This document shows positions 8,472-20,597 of a stretch of DNA of 40,556 nucleotides, in pieces (the first letter of the stretch is position 1; the number at the start of each line of letters is the position of its first letter). The DNA is taken from the NCBI RefSeq assembly GCF_949282365.1, contig NZ_CASDOY010000018.1, forward strand, positions 1 through 40,556, in the 5' to 3' direction. The notes under the pieces are model-generated. The model was not told the origin of the DNA. It did no database searches and saw nothing but the letters and a program-made list of their open reading frames with translations. A program made the translations under genes and the position numbers. The DNA is from an uncultured Desulfovibrio sp. (GTDB lineage: Bacteria; Desulfobacterota; Desulfovibrionia; Desulfovibrionales; Desulfovibrionaceae).

Positions 8472-9802
8472 ATGAGCAAAAACATTGGTAAAATCGTCCA
8501 GGTTATCGGCGCCGTCGTGGACGTTGAGTTCAGCGACGGACACCTGCCGGATATCCTGACCGCCCTGGAAATCAAAAACCCCAACAACAGCGATGCCCCC
8601 GACCTCGTCTGTGAAGTGGCGCAGCACCTCGGCGACAACGTCGTGCGTACCATCGCCATGGACGCTACCGAAGGTCTGGTGCGTGGCATGGAAGTTGTGG
8701 ATACGGGCAACCCCATCATGGTGCCCGTGGGCAAGGCTTCCGTGGGTCGTATCCTCAACGTTATCGGTCGCCCCGTGGACGAACTGGGCCCGGTCAACGC
8801 CGAGAAATACTATCCCATCCACCGTCCTGCCCCCGAGTTCACCGAGCAGAACACCAAGGTGGAACTGCTTGAAACCGGCATCAAGGTCGTGGACCTGCTC
8901 GTGCCCTTCCCCAAGGGCGGCAAGATGGGCCTCTTCGGCGGCGCCGGCGTGGGCAAGACCGTTATCCTGATGGAAATGATCAACAACATTGCCAAGCAGC
9001 ACGGCGGCTCCTCGGTGTTCGCCGGCGTGGGTGAACGTACCCGTGAAGGCAATGACCTGTATCACGAACTGAAAGAAGCCGGTGTTTTGGAGCGCGCCAC
9101 GCTGGTTTACGGCCAGATGAACGAGCCTCCGGGAGCCCGTGCCCGCGTGGCCCTGACCGCTCTCGCCTGCGCCGAATACTTCCGCGACGAAGAAAACCAG
9201 GACGTGTTGCTCTTCATCGACAACATCTTCCGCTTCACGCAGGCCGGTTCGGAAGTGTCCGCTCTGCTGGGCCGCATGCCTTCGGCCGTGGGTTACCAGC
9301 CCACCCTGGGTACCGACCTGGGCGCCCTGCAGGAACGCATCACCTCCACCAACAAGGGTTCGATCACCTCCGTGCAGGCCGTTTATGTGCCCGCTGACGA
9401 CTTGACCGACCCCGCCCCGGCCACCACGTTCTCGCATCTGGACGGTACGCTCGTGCTTTCCCGCCAGATCGCCGAACTTGGTATCTACCCCGCCGTGGAC
9501 CCGCTGGACTCCACTTCGCGCATCCTCGACCCCAACGTCGTGGGCGAAGAACACTACAGCGTGGCCCGTCAGGTGCAGATGGTGCTGCAGAAGTACAAGG
9601 AACTGCAGGATATCATCGCCATTCTGGGTATGGACGAACTGTCTGACGAAGACAAGCTCACCTGGAAGACACCATCAAGGGCTTCAAGGGCATCCTGGAA
9701 GGCCAGTATGACCATCTTGCCGAATCCGACTTCTACATGCTGGGCAGCATCGACCAGGCTGTGGCCAAGTACGAAGCCCGTATTCAGCAGGAAGGCAAAT
9801 AA
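8472..9802 (+). pseudogene. atpD: ATP synthase F1 subunit beta, frameshifted by an internal deletion
   Basis: Catalytic subunit of F1. From ATG 8472 the reading is a normal beta subunit through residue 397: barrel domain, Walker A GGAGVGKT at 156-163, the GERTREGND catalytic-glutamate block, and DELSDEDKLT at 388-397. The frame then breaks. Translation from 8472 runs into unrelated residues and stops at 9815 (447 codons). The genuine C-terminus reads from 9662 in another frame (LEDTIKGFKGILEGQYDHL ... IQQEGK) and stops at TAA 9800-9802. Against E. coli AtpD, 30 residues between DKL-V and LKDTI are missing, including the IQRFLSQPF block. A 91-nt deletion explains both the gap and the frame change. 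Flanking genes are intact and the subunit is indispensable to the enzyme, so an assembly or sequencing error is more likely than a real null allele; a true lesion cannot be excluded. Confidence 0.9.
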
Positions 9803-9811
9803 GGAGCGCCC

Positions 9812-10213
9812 ATGAGCATGCTGCAACTGGAAGTGGTGACACCTGACAAGACCGTTGTCAGCGCTCAGGTGGAAATAGCCGTATGCCCCGGCGTCATGGG
9901 TGAGTTTGGCGTGCTGCCGCATCACGTCTCCCTGCTCTCCGCCCTCAAGATCGGCGATCTGCGCTACACTGTGGACGGCAAGCAGCACAACGTGTTCATC
10001 TCCGGTGGCTTCGCCGATGTGAACAACCAGGTTCTGACCGTGCTGGCGGAATCGGCCGAGCTGGCCGAGGACATCGACACCGCCCGCGCCCAGGCCGCCA
10101 AGGAGCGCGCCGAGAAACGCCTGGCCAGCCAGGCCGAAAATGTGGACCATGCCAGAGCGGAAGCCGCTCTGCAGCGCGCCATCGTGCGCCTGCATGTGGC
10201 CCAGTTGCGCTAG
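9812..10213 (+). CDS. atpC: ATP synthase F1 subunit epsilon
   Basis: Rotor subunit that contacts gamma and the c-ring and can inhibit ATP hydrolysis. The protein is 133 residues, normal. The N-terminal beta-sandwich shows LQLEVVTPDKTVVSA and GEFGVLPHHVSLLSALK (about 34-50), then ISGGFADVNNQVLTVLAE. The C-terminal helix-turn-helix (about 90-133) is rich in Ala, Arg, Glu and carries the variable inhibitory arm. ATG 9812 has AAGGAG upstream and follows the true atpD stop (9802) by 9 nt. The frameshifted reading of atpD ends at 9815, overlapping this start. Last gene of the operon; the terminator follows at 10235. Confidence 0.95.
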   Translation: MSMLQLEVVTPDKTVVSAQVEIAVCPGVMGEFGVLPHHVSLLSALKIGDLRYTVDGKQHNVFISGGFADVNNQVLTVLAESAELAEDIDTARAQAAKERAEKRLASQAENVDHARAEAALQRAIVRLHVAQLR

Positions 10214-10234
10214 CGCCTCCTGAATCCGATACCA

Positions 10235-10264
10235 GGGGCCGGAAGGGAACTTCCGGCCCCTTTT
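10235..10264 (+). terminator. Terminator of the atp operon
   Basis: A perfect 11-bp stem (10235-10245 with 10250-10260), loop GGAA and TTTT (10261-10264), starting 21 nt after the atpC stop. Confidence 0.9.
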
Positions 10265-10851
10265 GCGTTCCATGCGCGTTCCGGGCTGCCGCCATCCGCC
10301 CGACAGGCCCCGGCAGCCTGACGCACGGTGTCCGTGCGTCCGTCCCCATCCGCCCGTTCCGCATCCGTCTGGCCAGCTCCCTCCGGTCCCGTCCCGCCAG
10401 GCCCGCATCCGCCAGGCCTGCAACCATCTGGCCCGGCCTCTTTCCGCCCTTCCTTCCCGGGAGCGTCCATACCGCAGGGTCTCCAGCCCTCAAGGTCCAA
10501 GCACCGTGTGTCCTTCTGCGCGTCGGCAGCTCTCCGCATCTCTGCCCGCACCTTTTCTGCCGGTGCCTGTTACGACCGCCGTTGCGGCGTTTCCAGCGCA
10601 AAACCGCTGCCCGCGCCCCTTCTGCCGGTGCCTGTGCCGCCGGTATCGCTTCGGCCTGCCTTTACCGCGGCGCTATCTTCGCGGTCCGCGTCCGTCGTCC
10701 GCCTGTCGGGCGGGGCATGGACTTTGCAGCGTCTTACCGCTATGATGATCTACTTTCCCGGCAGGGGCGCGCATGGTCACAGACCGGTGGCCTCGCGGCC
10801 CTGCCCGCACCTTTTCCCGCGGCTTCCGGCGCGGTCACAGTCACGAGTCCC
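10265..10851. other. Long GC-rich spacer atpC-lepA
   Basis: No gene recognised; frames here are Pro/Arg/Ser-rich chance frames. A 28-nt segment beginning TGCCCGC and ending CGGTGCCTGT occurs at 10543-10570 and, with 3 changes, at 10608-10635, a 65-bp offset. A weak promoter-like pair for lepA, TGGACT (10718-10723) and TATGAT (10741-10746), has a 17-bp spacer. Confidence 0.4.
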
Positions 10852-12657
<1,806 letters not shown>

Positions 12658-13150
12658 ACACTTCTTTTGTCAGGGCAGGGCGCCGGGGGAGGGAAGCCTT
12701 TTGAGCGTCGCCCCGGGGCGCTCCTTCCCCGCGTCCCTCTTTTCCTGACGATGCGTTTTGCCGACAAAGATCAGCGACGGCCGCAGGCCGCGCGTGGATG
12801 CTGAAAGGCCACCCTTCGGGGTGGCCTTTTGGTGTCTCGCGGCGGTGTGGAGCATGGCAGCAGGGGCCAGCGGGCCAGGCGTTCCGGCCGTGCCGCCCGG
12901 CGGGAAGGGATCATATGCCGGACCCGTGCAGCGGCCGTGCCGCCCGGCAGGGGCCGCATACCGCGCCGGATAGCGGCAGCGCAGGGGCGCGGCCGGTCAT
13001 GCCCGGCCGCCGGGCGTTCCGGGCACATGGGACGGGATGCGGGCGGCTTGGATCGCGGCGTCCGGGGGACATGGATCGCGGCGTCCGGGGCCGCATAGGG
13101 GGCAGCATGCGGGACAGGCCCGGCGGCAGCCGCCGTTGTCGCGGCCGGCA
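12658..13150. other. Convergent spacer lepA-membrane protein gene
   Basis: Contains the lepA terminator. Right of it lies low-complexity GC-rich DNA with two direct repeats: GGCCGTGCCGCCCGGC at 12886-12901 and 12933-12948, and an exact 18-mer at 13050-13067 and 13073-13090 (23-bp period). No gene recognised. Confidence 0.5.
12804..12830 (+). terminator. Terminator after lepA
   Basis: A perfect 11-bp stem (12804-12814 with 12819-12829), stable TTCG tetraloop and T-rich 3' edge. Its A-rich left edge also lets it act on transcription from the right, as suits a convergent gene pair. Confidence 0.9.
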
Positions 13151-14257
13151 TCAGTTGCCGCTCTTCTTTTTTCCGGCCGGAGGACGGGGCGTCGCGCGCC
13201 GGGGCCGGCGTTCCGCCGTGCTGCCGAAGACGCAGCCCTCCTGCGGCGCGGGCAGGGCGGCCTCCCGGCTCTTGCGGCGCTGCCGCCAGACTTCCAGATG
13301 CGGCTTGCCGTAGAGCACGGCCTCCCTGTCGTCCGCCTTTTCCGGGAGCTTGCCGTAGGAGGGGGGCAGGCGTTCCCCGTCGCGGGAGGAGGCGGGCAGC
13401 TGGGGGCCGCGCAGGGCCGCGGGCCGGAAGTAGTGGGTGGCCCAGGTCAGGGCCAGCACATAGGCGGCGGCGAACAGGCTGGCGGCCGTGTCCCAGGGCG
13501 GGGTGGCCGAAAGGGCCAGGCGCATCATCAGGGTGCCGATGACGAAGCCGGAATTGCGGAATACCGCATGGAAGGACGGCATGTAGCGCTGGGCGATGAG
13601 CACCAGGGCGATGTCCGCGAAGATGAGCACCGTGTAGATGGTCTCGAAAAAGCGCATGTCCGCGCCGGTATGGAGATGGATCCAGGCGTCACGGATGCCG
13701 ATGCCCAGGAAGATGGCGAACAGGATCAGCGAGAGCAGTTTCTTGCTGATGACGTAGCGCATGCGCATCTCCGGGCTCTGGATGTAGGCGTAACTGGAGC
13801 TCAGGCGTCCGTAGATGCCCAGGGCCACGAAGATGCCCAGCGCGCCCAGGGCCGTGACCGCGATGTGGATCACGGGCTCGAGGTTGGCGGCGATGCTGAC
13901 CGGTTCGGGCAGGTGCGCCAGCTCCTTGAAGGCATTGCGCAGCAGGATCAGGGCCAGGATCTCGAACTGCTTGCCCACGGAACGCGAAAAGGAAGTGGAG
14001 ATGATGAAGATCAGGCTCAGGACCTCCAGCCCCAGGATCAGGGTGAAGGCCAGCTGGATGGCGCTGAAGTGGCTGTGCGGCGTCAGCTGGGCCAGGGCGG
14101 GCGGCAGCATGCCCTGGCGCTTGAGTTCCACGCAGCACAGGGCCGCCACATAGATCCAGAAGATGACCAGCGCCACCTTGCGCTGGACGTGGGTCCGCTC
14201 CCAGTTGTGGTGCAGCCAGTCAAAGATGTCGGTGAGCCATTGCAGCCTGAGCAGCAT
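13151..14257 (-). CDS. Polytopic membrane protein of unknown function
   Basis: I do not recognise the family. The protein is 368 residues with about six hydrophobic segments: near 27-42, 64-87, 130-152, then LSLILFAIFLGIGI, a FETIYTVLIFADIALVLIA segment, and SLFAAAYVLALTWA. A charged loop after the second (STSFSRSVGKQFEILALILL) recalls channel or exchanger linkers but is not diagnostic. The last 60 or so residues are hydrophilic, rich in Arg, Pro and Lys and end in PPAGKKKSGN, probably a cytoplasmic tail. Start ATG at 14257 has GGAG 7 nt upstream; the frame extends 72 nt further without a ribosome-binding site. It is divergent from the large oxidoreductase gene and convergent with lepA, so likely a single-gene unit. 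Confidence 0.8.
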   Translation of the reverse strand: MLLRLQWLTDIFDWLHHNWERTHVQRKVALVIFWIYVAALCCVELKRQGMLPPALAQLTPHSHFSAIQLAFTLILGLEVLSLIFIISTSFSRSVGKQFEILALILLRNAFKELAHLPEPVSIAANLEPVIHIAVTALGALGIFVALGIYGRLSSSYAYIQSPEMRMRYVISKKLLSLILFAIFLGIGIRDAWIHLHTGADMRFFETIYTVLIFADIALVLIAQRYMPSFHAVFRNSGFVIGTLMMRLALSATPPWDTAASLFAAAYVLALTWATHYFRPAALRGPQLPASSRDGERLPPSYGKLPEKADDREAVLYGKPHLEVWRQRRKSREAALPAPQEGCVFGSTAERRPRRATPRPPAGKKKSGN

Positions 14258-14413
14258 GACGGGTCTCCTTTGCGGGTTCGACGCTGGCGCACAGCATCTT
14301 TCAACTTCGCGGAAATGTAAAGCCTGCAAGGCATGGCGGGCATGGCAGGAATGGTTCCTGCCGTTTTTTCGCTTCCCGCGCGCGGGCTTTCGGGCCCCGG
14401 GGCGGCCGCGGGC

Positions 14414-14442
14414 TTGCCTTGTGCGGCCAATGGCAGTAAAAA
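14414..14442 (+). promoter_or_regulatory. Weak candidate promoter for the FAD/Fe-S oxidoreductase gene
   Basis: TTGCCT (14414-14419), 17-bp spacer, TAAAAA (14437-14442), about 80 nt before the start codon. The -10 lacks the final T. Confidence 0.3.
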
Positions 14443-14522
14443 ACAGGGTTTCTCCACTTGCTCACCGGGCCGCCCGTGCCCGCGGCAAGGAAAATGCAGA
14501 AGACAAACGAGGTACCTACGCC

Positions 14523-17500
14523 ATGGCTCATAAGGGTCCGCACATATCCATCTCCCCGGACTACGTGGTCAACCGCATCCTGCGTATCAATATCGACGAC
14601 TTCGCGGAATGGCCCGAGTCTGTGCGCCATCTGGCCATCGCCATCGCCGAGGAACTGTTCCTGGTGGCCTACAATCCCTTCATCAACGTGGAGACCGTGC
14701 GCAACAGCGTGCATGCCCGTTTCGAACGGGAATCCATGGCCCTGGCCCATTATTTCGCCAATGCCATCGGCGAGGGCATCACCATGTTCTGGTCCGCCTA
14801 CGAGGCCGAGCGCAGCTTCCGCGAGGAGCTCATCAGCGCCCTGCGCAACATCCTGCCCAACGAGTGCATCCTGTCCTCGCCCTCGGCCCTGGTGGCCTCG
14901 GCCACGGACGCCACGGACCTGCGCATGGAGCTGCCCCTGCTGGTGGTGGAGCCCGACAGCGCCGAACAGGTGGCCGCCCTGGTGAAGCTGGCCAATGACA
15001 TGAAGTTCGCGCTCATCCCGCGCGGCGGCGGCTCCGGCATGACCGGCGGCGCCGTGCCGGCCCGCAAGCGCACGGTCATCGTCAGCCTGACCCGCCTGAC
15101 CCGCATCGGACCCATCGACCTGGAAAACATGACCGTCACCGTGGAAGCCGGGGCCATCACCCAGAACGTCATCAAGGCCGTGGACGCGGCCGGGGCGCTC
15201 TTCTCCGTGGACCCGGCCTCCAAGCAGGCCTCGTCCATCGGCGGCAACGTCTCCGAGAACGCCGGCGGCCCCAGCGCCTTCGAATACGGCACCACCCTGG
15301 ATAACCTGCTCTGGTGGCGCATGGTCACGCCCACGGGCGAGCTCATCAGCGTGGAGCGCGAGAACCATCCCCGCCACAAGATCCTGCCCGACGAGACGGC
15401 CGTCTTCGTGGTCAAGGACATCAGCGGCGGCGTGCGCAACGTCATCCATCTGCGCGGCGACGAGATCCGCCTGCCCGGTCTGGGCAAGGACGTGACCAAC
15501 AAGGCCCTGGGCGGCCTGCCCGGCATGCAGAAGGAAGGCGTGGACGGCATCATCACCGAGGCCTGTTTCGTCATCCATCCCAAGCCCAGGCACAAGCGCG
15601 TCATGGTGCTGGAATTCTTCGGCCGCTCCATGCATCCGGCCGCCGTGGTGGTGCGCGAGCTGGTGGGCCTGCGCAACCGCATCCGCCAGGAGGGCGACTA
15701 CGCCCACCTTTCCGCCCTGGAAGAATTCAACGCCAAGTACGTGCAGGCCATCGAATACAAGCGCAAGTCGCAGAAATACGAAGGCCTGCCCATCTCGGTC
15801 ATCATCCTCCAGGTGGACGGCGACGACCCCTACCTGCTGGACAAGTGCGTCAACGACATCGTCTGCGTGGTGGAAGAACAGGACAACGTGGACATCATCG
15901 TGGCCCAGGACGACAAGGAAGGCGAACGCTTCTGGGAAGACCGGCACCGCCTGTCGGCCATCGCCAAGCGCACCTCGGGCTTCAAGCTCAACGAGGATGT
16001 GGTCATCCCCATGGAGCGCATCCCGGATTTCGCCCTCTTCCTTGAGCAGCTCAATCTGGAATGCACGGCCCAGGCCTACCGCTACGCCCTGCAGGAAGTG
16101 GGCCGCCTGCCCGGCTTCCCCATGGAAGACAAGGAATTCAACCGCGAGTTCTCCTTCGCCTCCAAGGTGGCCTCCGGCGACGTGCCGCAGTCCGAACTTT
16201 CCGACAGCGAGCTCTGGAAGCGCGCCGAGGCCTTCCTGGCCGGCATGGGCCAGAAGTACAGCCATCTGGACAAGAAGATCGTCAAGATCCGCGATTACAT
16301 GGAGGCCAGCCGCATCGTGGTGGCCAGCCACATGCACGCCGGCGACGGCAACTGCCATGTGAACATCCCGGTCAACTCCAATGACGCCCACATGCTGGAA
16401 GAAGCCGAGGAGACCGCGGCCCGCGTCATGGCCGAATGCCAGGAGATGGGCGGCGAGGTCTCCGGCGAACACGGCATCGGCATCACCAAGATCTCCTTCC
16501 TCGGCAAGAGCAAGATGGACGCCCTGCGCGCCTTCAAGGAGCGCGTGGACCCCCGCGACGTCATGAACCCGGCCAAGCTGGTGCATCGCGAACTGCCCGT
16601 GCGGCCCTTCACTTTCTCCTTCAACCGGCTCATCAACGATATCCACGCCAGCGGCCTGCCGGACAAGGAAAAGCTCATCAGCCTGCTGTCCACGGTGCAG
16701 GTCTGCACCCGCTGCGGCAAATGCAAGCAGGTCTGTTCCATGTGCTATCCCGAGCGCTCCATGCAGTACCACCCGCGCAACAAGAACATGGTGCTGGGCA
16801 TGCTGCTGGAAGCGGTCTATTACTCCCAGGTCAACAAGGGCGCCATCGACGACGACCTCTTGCGCTGGATGCGCGATCTGGTGGAGCATTGCACGGCCTG
16901 CGGCCGCTGCCTGGCCAACTGCCCGGTCAAGATCCCCTCGGGCGAGGTGGCCCTGACCCTGCGCTCCCTGCTGGAGCACGAGAACGCCGGCGGCCATCCC
17001 ATCAAGAAGCGCGCCCTGGAATGGCTGGTGCAGGACGTGGCCTCCCGCGTGCCCCGCGCCGCCAAGATGGCCTCGCTGGGCCAGAAGGTGCAGAACAAGC
17101 TGCTGGGCGTGGTGCCCTCGGTGTGGAAAAAGCGCATGCAGAGCCCCATCTTCGCGGGCAGCGGGCCCAAGATGGGCTATACCAACCTTTACGAATCCCT
17201 GCGCCTGCACCGCGGCTCGGTCTTCGCCCCCGCGGAGGTGACGCCGGGCATGCCCTGCGTGCTCTACTTCCCGGGCTGCGGCGGTTCGCTCTTCTATGAC
17301 CGCATCGGCCTGGCCGCCGTGATGCTGCTGCTGCACACCGGTCACGCCGTGGCCGTGCCGCCGCGCCACCTCTGCTGCGGCTACCCCCTGCTGGCCGCGG
17401 GCATGGATACGGAATACGAGGACAACATGGCCCAGAACCGCCAGTATCTGGCCTCCATGCTGCGCAACCTCACCAAGCAGGGCTTCGATGTGCGCTATCT

Positions 17501-18089
17501 GGCCACGGCCTGCGGCTCCTGCCGCGACAGCCTGGCCCGCATGCAGCTCAACGAGCAGTTCCCGCAGCTGGAACAGAAGGACGTGAGCCAGATCGTCCTG
17601 CCCCTGCTCCAGCTGGAGAACATGGAAGCGCCCGTGGCCCCGGGCACCAATGTGCTCTACCACGCGGCCTGCCACTGCGAATGGGCCGGAGTGCCCACCC
17701 TCAAGGGCCAGGCCCAGCTCACCGCCGCCCTGGAACAGCTCTGCAAGGTCAAGGTCAGCACCATCCCGGGCTGCTGCGGCGAATCCGGCATGGGCGCCGT
17801 GACCTCCCCCACCATCTACAACCTGTTGCGCGCCCGCAAAAAGGAACGTCTGGCCAGGGCCTTCGAGCCCCAGCCCCAGACCGGGGCCTGCTATGCCGGG
17901 CCCATCCTGGTGGGCTGCCCCTCCTGCAAGATCGGCATCGCCCGCTGCCTGATCCAGCTCAAGGAAAAGCACCCCGTGCTGCATGTGCTGGAATGGCTGG
18001 CCAATCAGGTGGACGGTGAGGACCGCCGCCAGCGTTTCCGCCGCCGGGCCAACGAGACCCGCGGCGACGTGCGCATCGTGCAGGGCTAG
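14523..18089 (+). CDS. FAD-linked oxidase / 4Fe-4S / CCG-domain oxidoreductase (D-lactate dehydrogenase-like)
   Basis: A 1188-residue single-chain enzyme combining parts that are separate GlcD, GlcF or LldE-type subunits elsewhere. An N-terminal helical segment (about 1-140) precedes a PCMH-type FAD domain with RGGGSGMTGGAVP near 165. A FAD-oxidase C-terminal domain follows, including HMHAGDGNCHVN near 605 and GEHGIG. Two ferredoxin-like motifs come next, CTRCGKCKQVCSMCYP near 727 and CTACGRCLANCPVKIP near 789. Two cysteine-rich CCG domains complete it: FPGCGG near 915, CCGY near 950, ACGSC near 995, HAACHCEWAG near 1046, GCCGESGMG near 1082 and GCPSC near 1130. Such enzymes oxidise 2-hydroxy acids such as D-lactate or glycolate and pass electrons through Fe-S clusters to membrane carriers. 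Substrate here is inferred. ATG 14523 has GAGGT upstream. No membrane segment is seen. An in-frame upstream ATG would add a short Arg-rich tail that looks non-coding. Confidence 0.92.
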   Translation: MAHKGPHISISPDYVVNRILRINIDDFAEWPESVRHLAIAIAEELFLVAYNPFINVETVRNSVHARFERESMALAHYFANAIGEGITMFWSAYEAERSFREELISALRNILPNECILSSPSALVASATDATDLRMELPLLVVEPDSAEQVAALVKLANDMKFALIPRGGGSGMTGGAVPARKRTVIVSLTRLTRIGPIDLENMTVTVEAGAITQNVIKAVDAAGALFSVDPASKQASSIGGNVSENAGGPSAFEYGTTLDNLLWWRMVTPTGELISVERENHPRHKILPDETAVFVVKDISGGVRNVIHLRGDEIRLPGLGKDVTNKALGGLPGMQKEGVDGIITEACFVIHPKPRHKRVMVLEFFGRSMHPAAVVVRELVGLRNRIRQEGDYAHLSALEEFNAKYVQAIEYKRKSQKYEGLPISVIILQVDGDDPYLLDKCVNDIVCVVEEQDNVDIIVAQDDKEGERFWEDRHRLSAIAKRTSGFKLNEDVVIPMERIPDFALFLEQLNLECTAQAYRYALQEVGRLPGFPMEDKEFNREFSFASKVASGDVPQSELSDSELWKRAEAFLAGMGQKYSHLDKKIVKIRDYMEASRIVVASHMHAGDGNCHVNIPVNSNDAHMLEEAEETAARVMAECQEMGGEVSGEHGIGITKISFLGKSKMDALRAFKERVDPRDVMNPAKLVHRELPVRPFTFSFNRLINDIHASGLPDKEKLISLLSTVQVCTRCGKCKQVCSMCYPERSMQYHPRNKNMVLGMLLEAVYYSQVNKGAIDDDLLRWMRDLVEHCTACGRCLANCPVKIPSGEVALTLRSLLEHENAGGHPIKKRALEWLVQDVASRVPRAAKMASLGQKVQNKLLGVVPSVWKKRMQSPIFAGSGPKMGYTNLYESLRLHRGSVFAPAEVTPGMPCVLYFPGCGGSLFYDRIGLAAVMLLLHTGHAVAVPPRHLCCGYPLLAAGMDTEYEDNMAQNRQYLASMLRNLTKQGFDVRYLATACGSCRDSLARMQLNEQFPQLEQKDVSQIVLPLLQLENMEAPVAPGTNVLYHAACHCEWAGVPTLKGQAQLTAALEQLCKVKVSTIPGCCGESGMGAVTSPTIYNLLRARKKERLARAFEPQPQTGACYAGPILVGCPSCKIGIARCLIQLKEKHPVLHVLEWLANQVDGEDRRQRFRRRANETRGDVRIVQG

Positions 18090-18523
18090 GCCGGGCTCCC
18101 GGGGCCCTTCCCCCGTCCGGGGCGCGGGGAGCGGTCATGGCCGCTCCGGCGGACAGGACGGACCGACGGCCGCGATGATGCCGGGGCGGCTCCTGCGTAC
18201 GGGACGGCCCGCGGCAGCCTGCCTGCCGTCGAGTACGGACGGCTGTCCGGGAGCGTCGTCCAGCGTGGCGGCCGCCGGTCCCGGCGGCATCCGGCCGGGC
18301 GCGCCAGTTGCGGCGGTCCCGGACGATGTGGCGGGCGGCGCCGTTGCAGACCTACCGGCGCCCCACGCTCACGACCGGCCCGCGCGATGCGGGCAGTGAC
18401 GAAAAGCAAACGGGCGGTGTCCTTGCGGACACCGCCCGTCGTCGTTTGCTGTACCCGTGCGGGTGCCCACGCCCCGGGAAGGCCGCCCGTCATGCGGGGG
18501 CCGCCCGTGCGCGTCTGCCCGGC
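18090..18523. other. Convergent spacer oxidoreductase-asnS
   Basis: GC-rich DNA without a recognisable gene. A very stable hairpin at 18411-18438 serves asnS and, being symmetric, may also end the + strand transcript. Confidence 0.5.
18411..18438 (-). terminator. Terminator of asnS
   Basis: A perfect 12-bp stem (18411-18422 with 18427-18438). On the minus strand the loop is GCAA and the stem is followed by TTTGCTTTTC (18410-18401). Confidence 0.85.
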
Positions 18524-19888
<1,365 letters not shown>

Positions 19889-19988
19889 GACGGCTCCTTT
19901 TTGCCGGGAAAGAGGACGTATGGGAAGCCCCTGCCGTGACGGCGGCGGGCAGACGGGCGCGTGACGAGCGGAATTGCTCCAACACTAA

Positions 19989-20017
19989 AGTATAGCGGCA
20001 AAAAGCATGGGCTTCAA
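19989..20017 (-). promoter_or_regulatory. Promoter of asnS
   Basis: On the minus strand TTGAAG (20017-20012), 17-bp spacer, TATACT (19994-19989). One of the better promoter matches in the window. Confidence 0.65.
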
Positions 20018-20041
20018 GTTTGGCCGCCGGAGAAAGCGCAC

Positions 20042-20070
20042 TTGGATTTTGTCCGGGAACATGCTTAGAT
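20042..20070 (+). promoter_or_regulatory. Promoter of the exported-protein gene
   Basis: TTGGAT (20042-20047), 17-bp spacer, TTAGAT (20065-20070), about 50 nt before the start codon. It lies back to back with the asnS promoter. Confidence 0.5.
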
Positions 20071-20123
20071 GGAGCGCTGGGGGAGGCAACATCCCCACGC
20101 CAGGAAAAAAGGAGACACGGATC

Positions 20124-20597
20124 ATGAAAAAGATCGCCACGCTTGCGCTGTGCGTCCTGATGCTGGTCCTGACGGCCCCTGTGGCCCAGGCCGCCAGCAC
20201 GCCCCAGGCCGGGGCCCCCAAGGCCGACAAACCCGCCAAGGTGGACGCCCGCAGCACGCCCGTCTGGGTGGAACTGGAAGGGACCGACAGCATCGGCGCC
20301 CGTCTGGGCATGCGCCTCAAGGAAGCCTTCAACGGCAGCAACCTCTTTGCCCTCAACGACAAGGACGTGCCCAAGATGCGCCTGCTGGTGAGCACGCAGT
20401 CCGAATTCCCCGGCCGCCCGGGCGTGGGCTCCGTGTACTCCGTCTGCTGGACCTTCACCCAGGGCGAGGGCTATCTGGGCTATCTGCTGGCCCGCGAGGT
20501 GGGCACCCTGACCGCCGACGAGGTCGACGCCCTGGTGGACCGTCTGGTGGAACGCACCGACGGCCTGTCCGTCAAGTACAGCAACCTCTGGAAATAG
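20124..20597 (+). CDS. Small exported protein of unknown function
   Basis: I do not recognise the family. The protein is 157 residues with a clear Sec signal peptide: MKK, a hydrophobic core to about residue 20, and an AQA-A cleavage site near 23. There is no lipobox cysteine at the cleavage site, so it is probably a soluble periplasmic protein. A short Ala/Pro/Lys linker (about 25-40) leads into a compact domain of about 110 residues with VWVELEGTDSIGARLGMRLKEAF and a YSVCWTFTQ strand. The pattern of a conserved beta-strand followed by a long helix, with KMRLLVSTQSEF, recalls small periplasmic domains that take part in assembly, but this is impression only. ATG 20124 has AAAAAAGGAGA upstream. 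Promoter and terminator frame it as a single-gene unit. Confidence 0.82.
   Translation: MKKIATLALCVLMLVLTAPVAQAASTPQAGAPKADKPAKVDARSTPVWVELEGTDSIGARLGMRLKEAFNGSNLFALNDKDVPKMRLLVSTQSEFPGRPGVGSVYSVCWTFTQGEGYLGYLLAREVGTLTADEVDALVDRLVERTDGLSVKYSNLWK

Noticed and set aside
14271..14290. GGGTTCGACGC, like the T-loop of a tRNA
   Set aside because: No acceptor, D or anticodon stem could be built around it, and it is in the leader of the membrane-protein gene.
14301..17984. A 1227-codon open frame on - opposite the FAD/Fe-S gene
   Set aside because: Mirror frame of a high-GC gene with Gly/His/Ala/Val-rich low-complexity translation and no recognisable domain.
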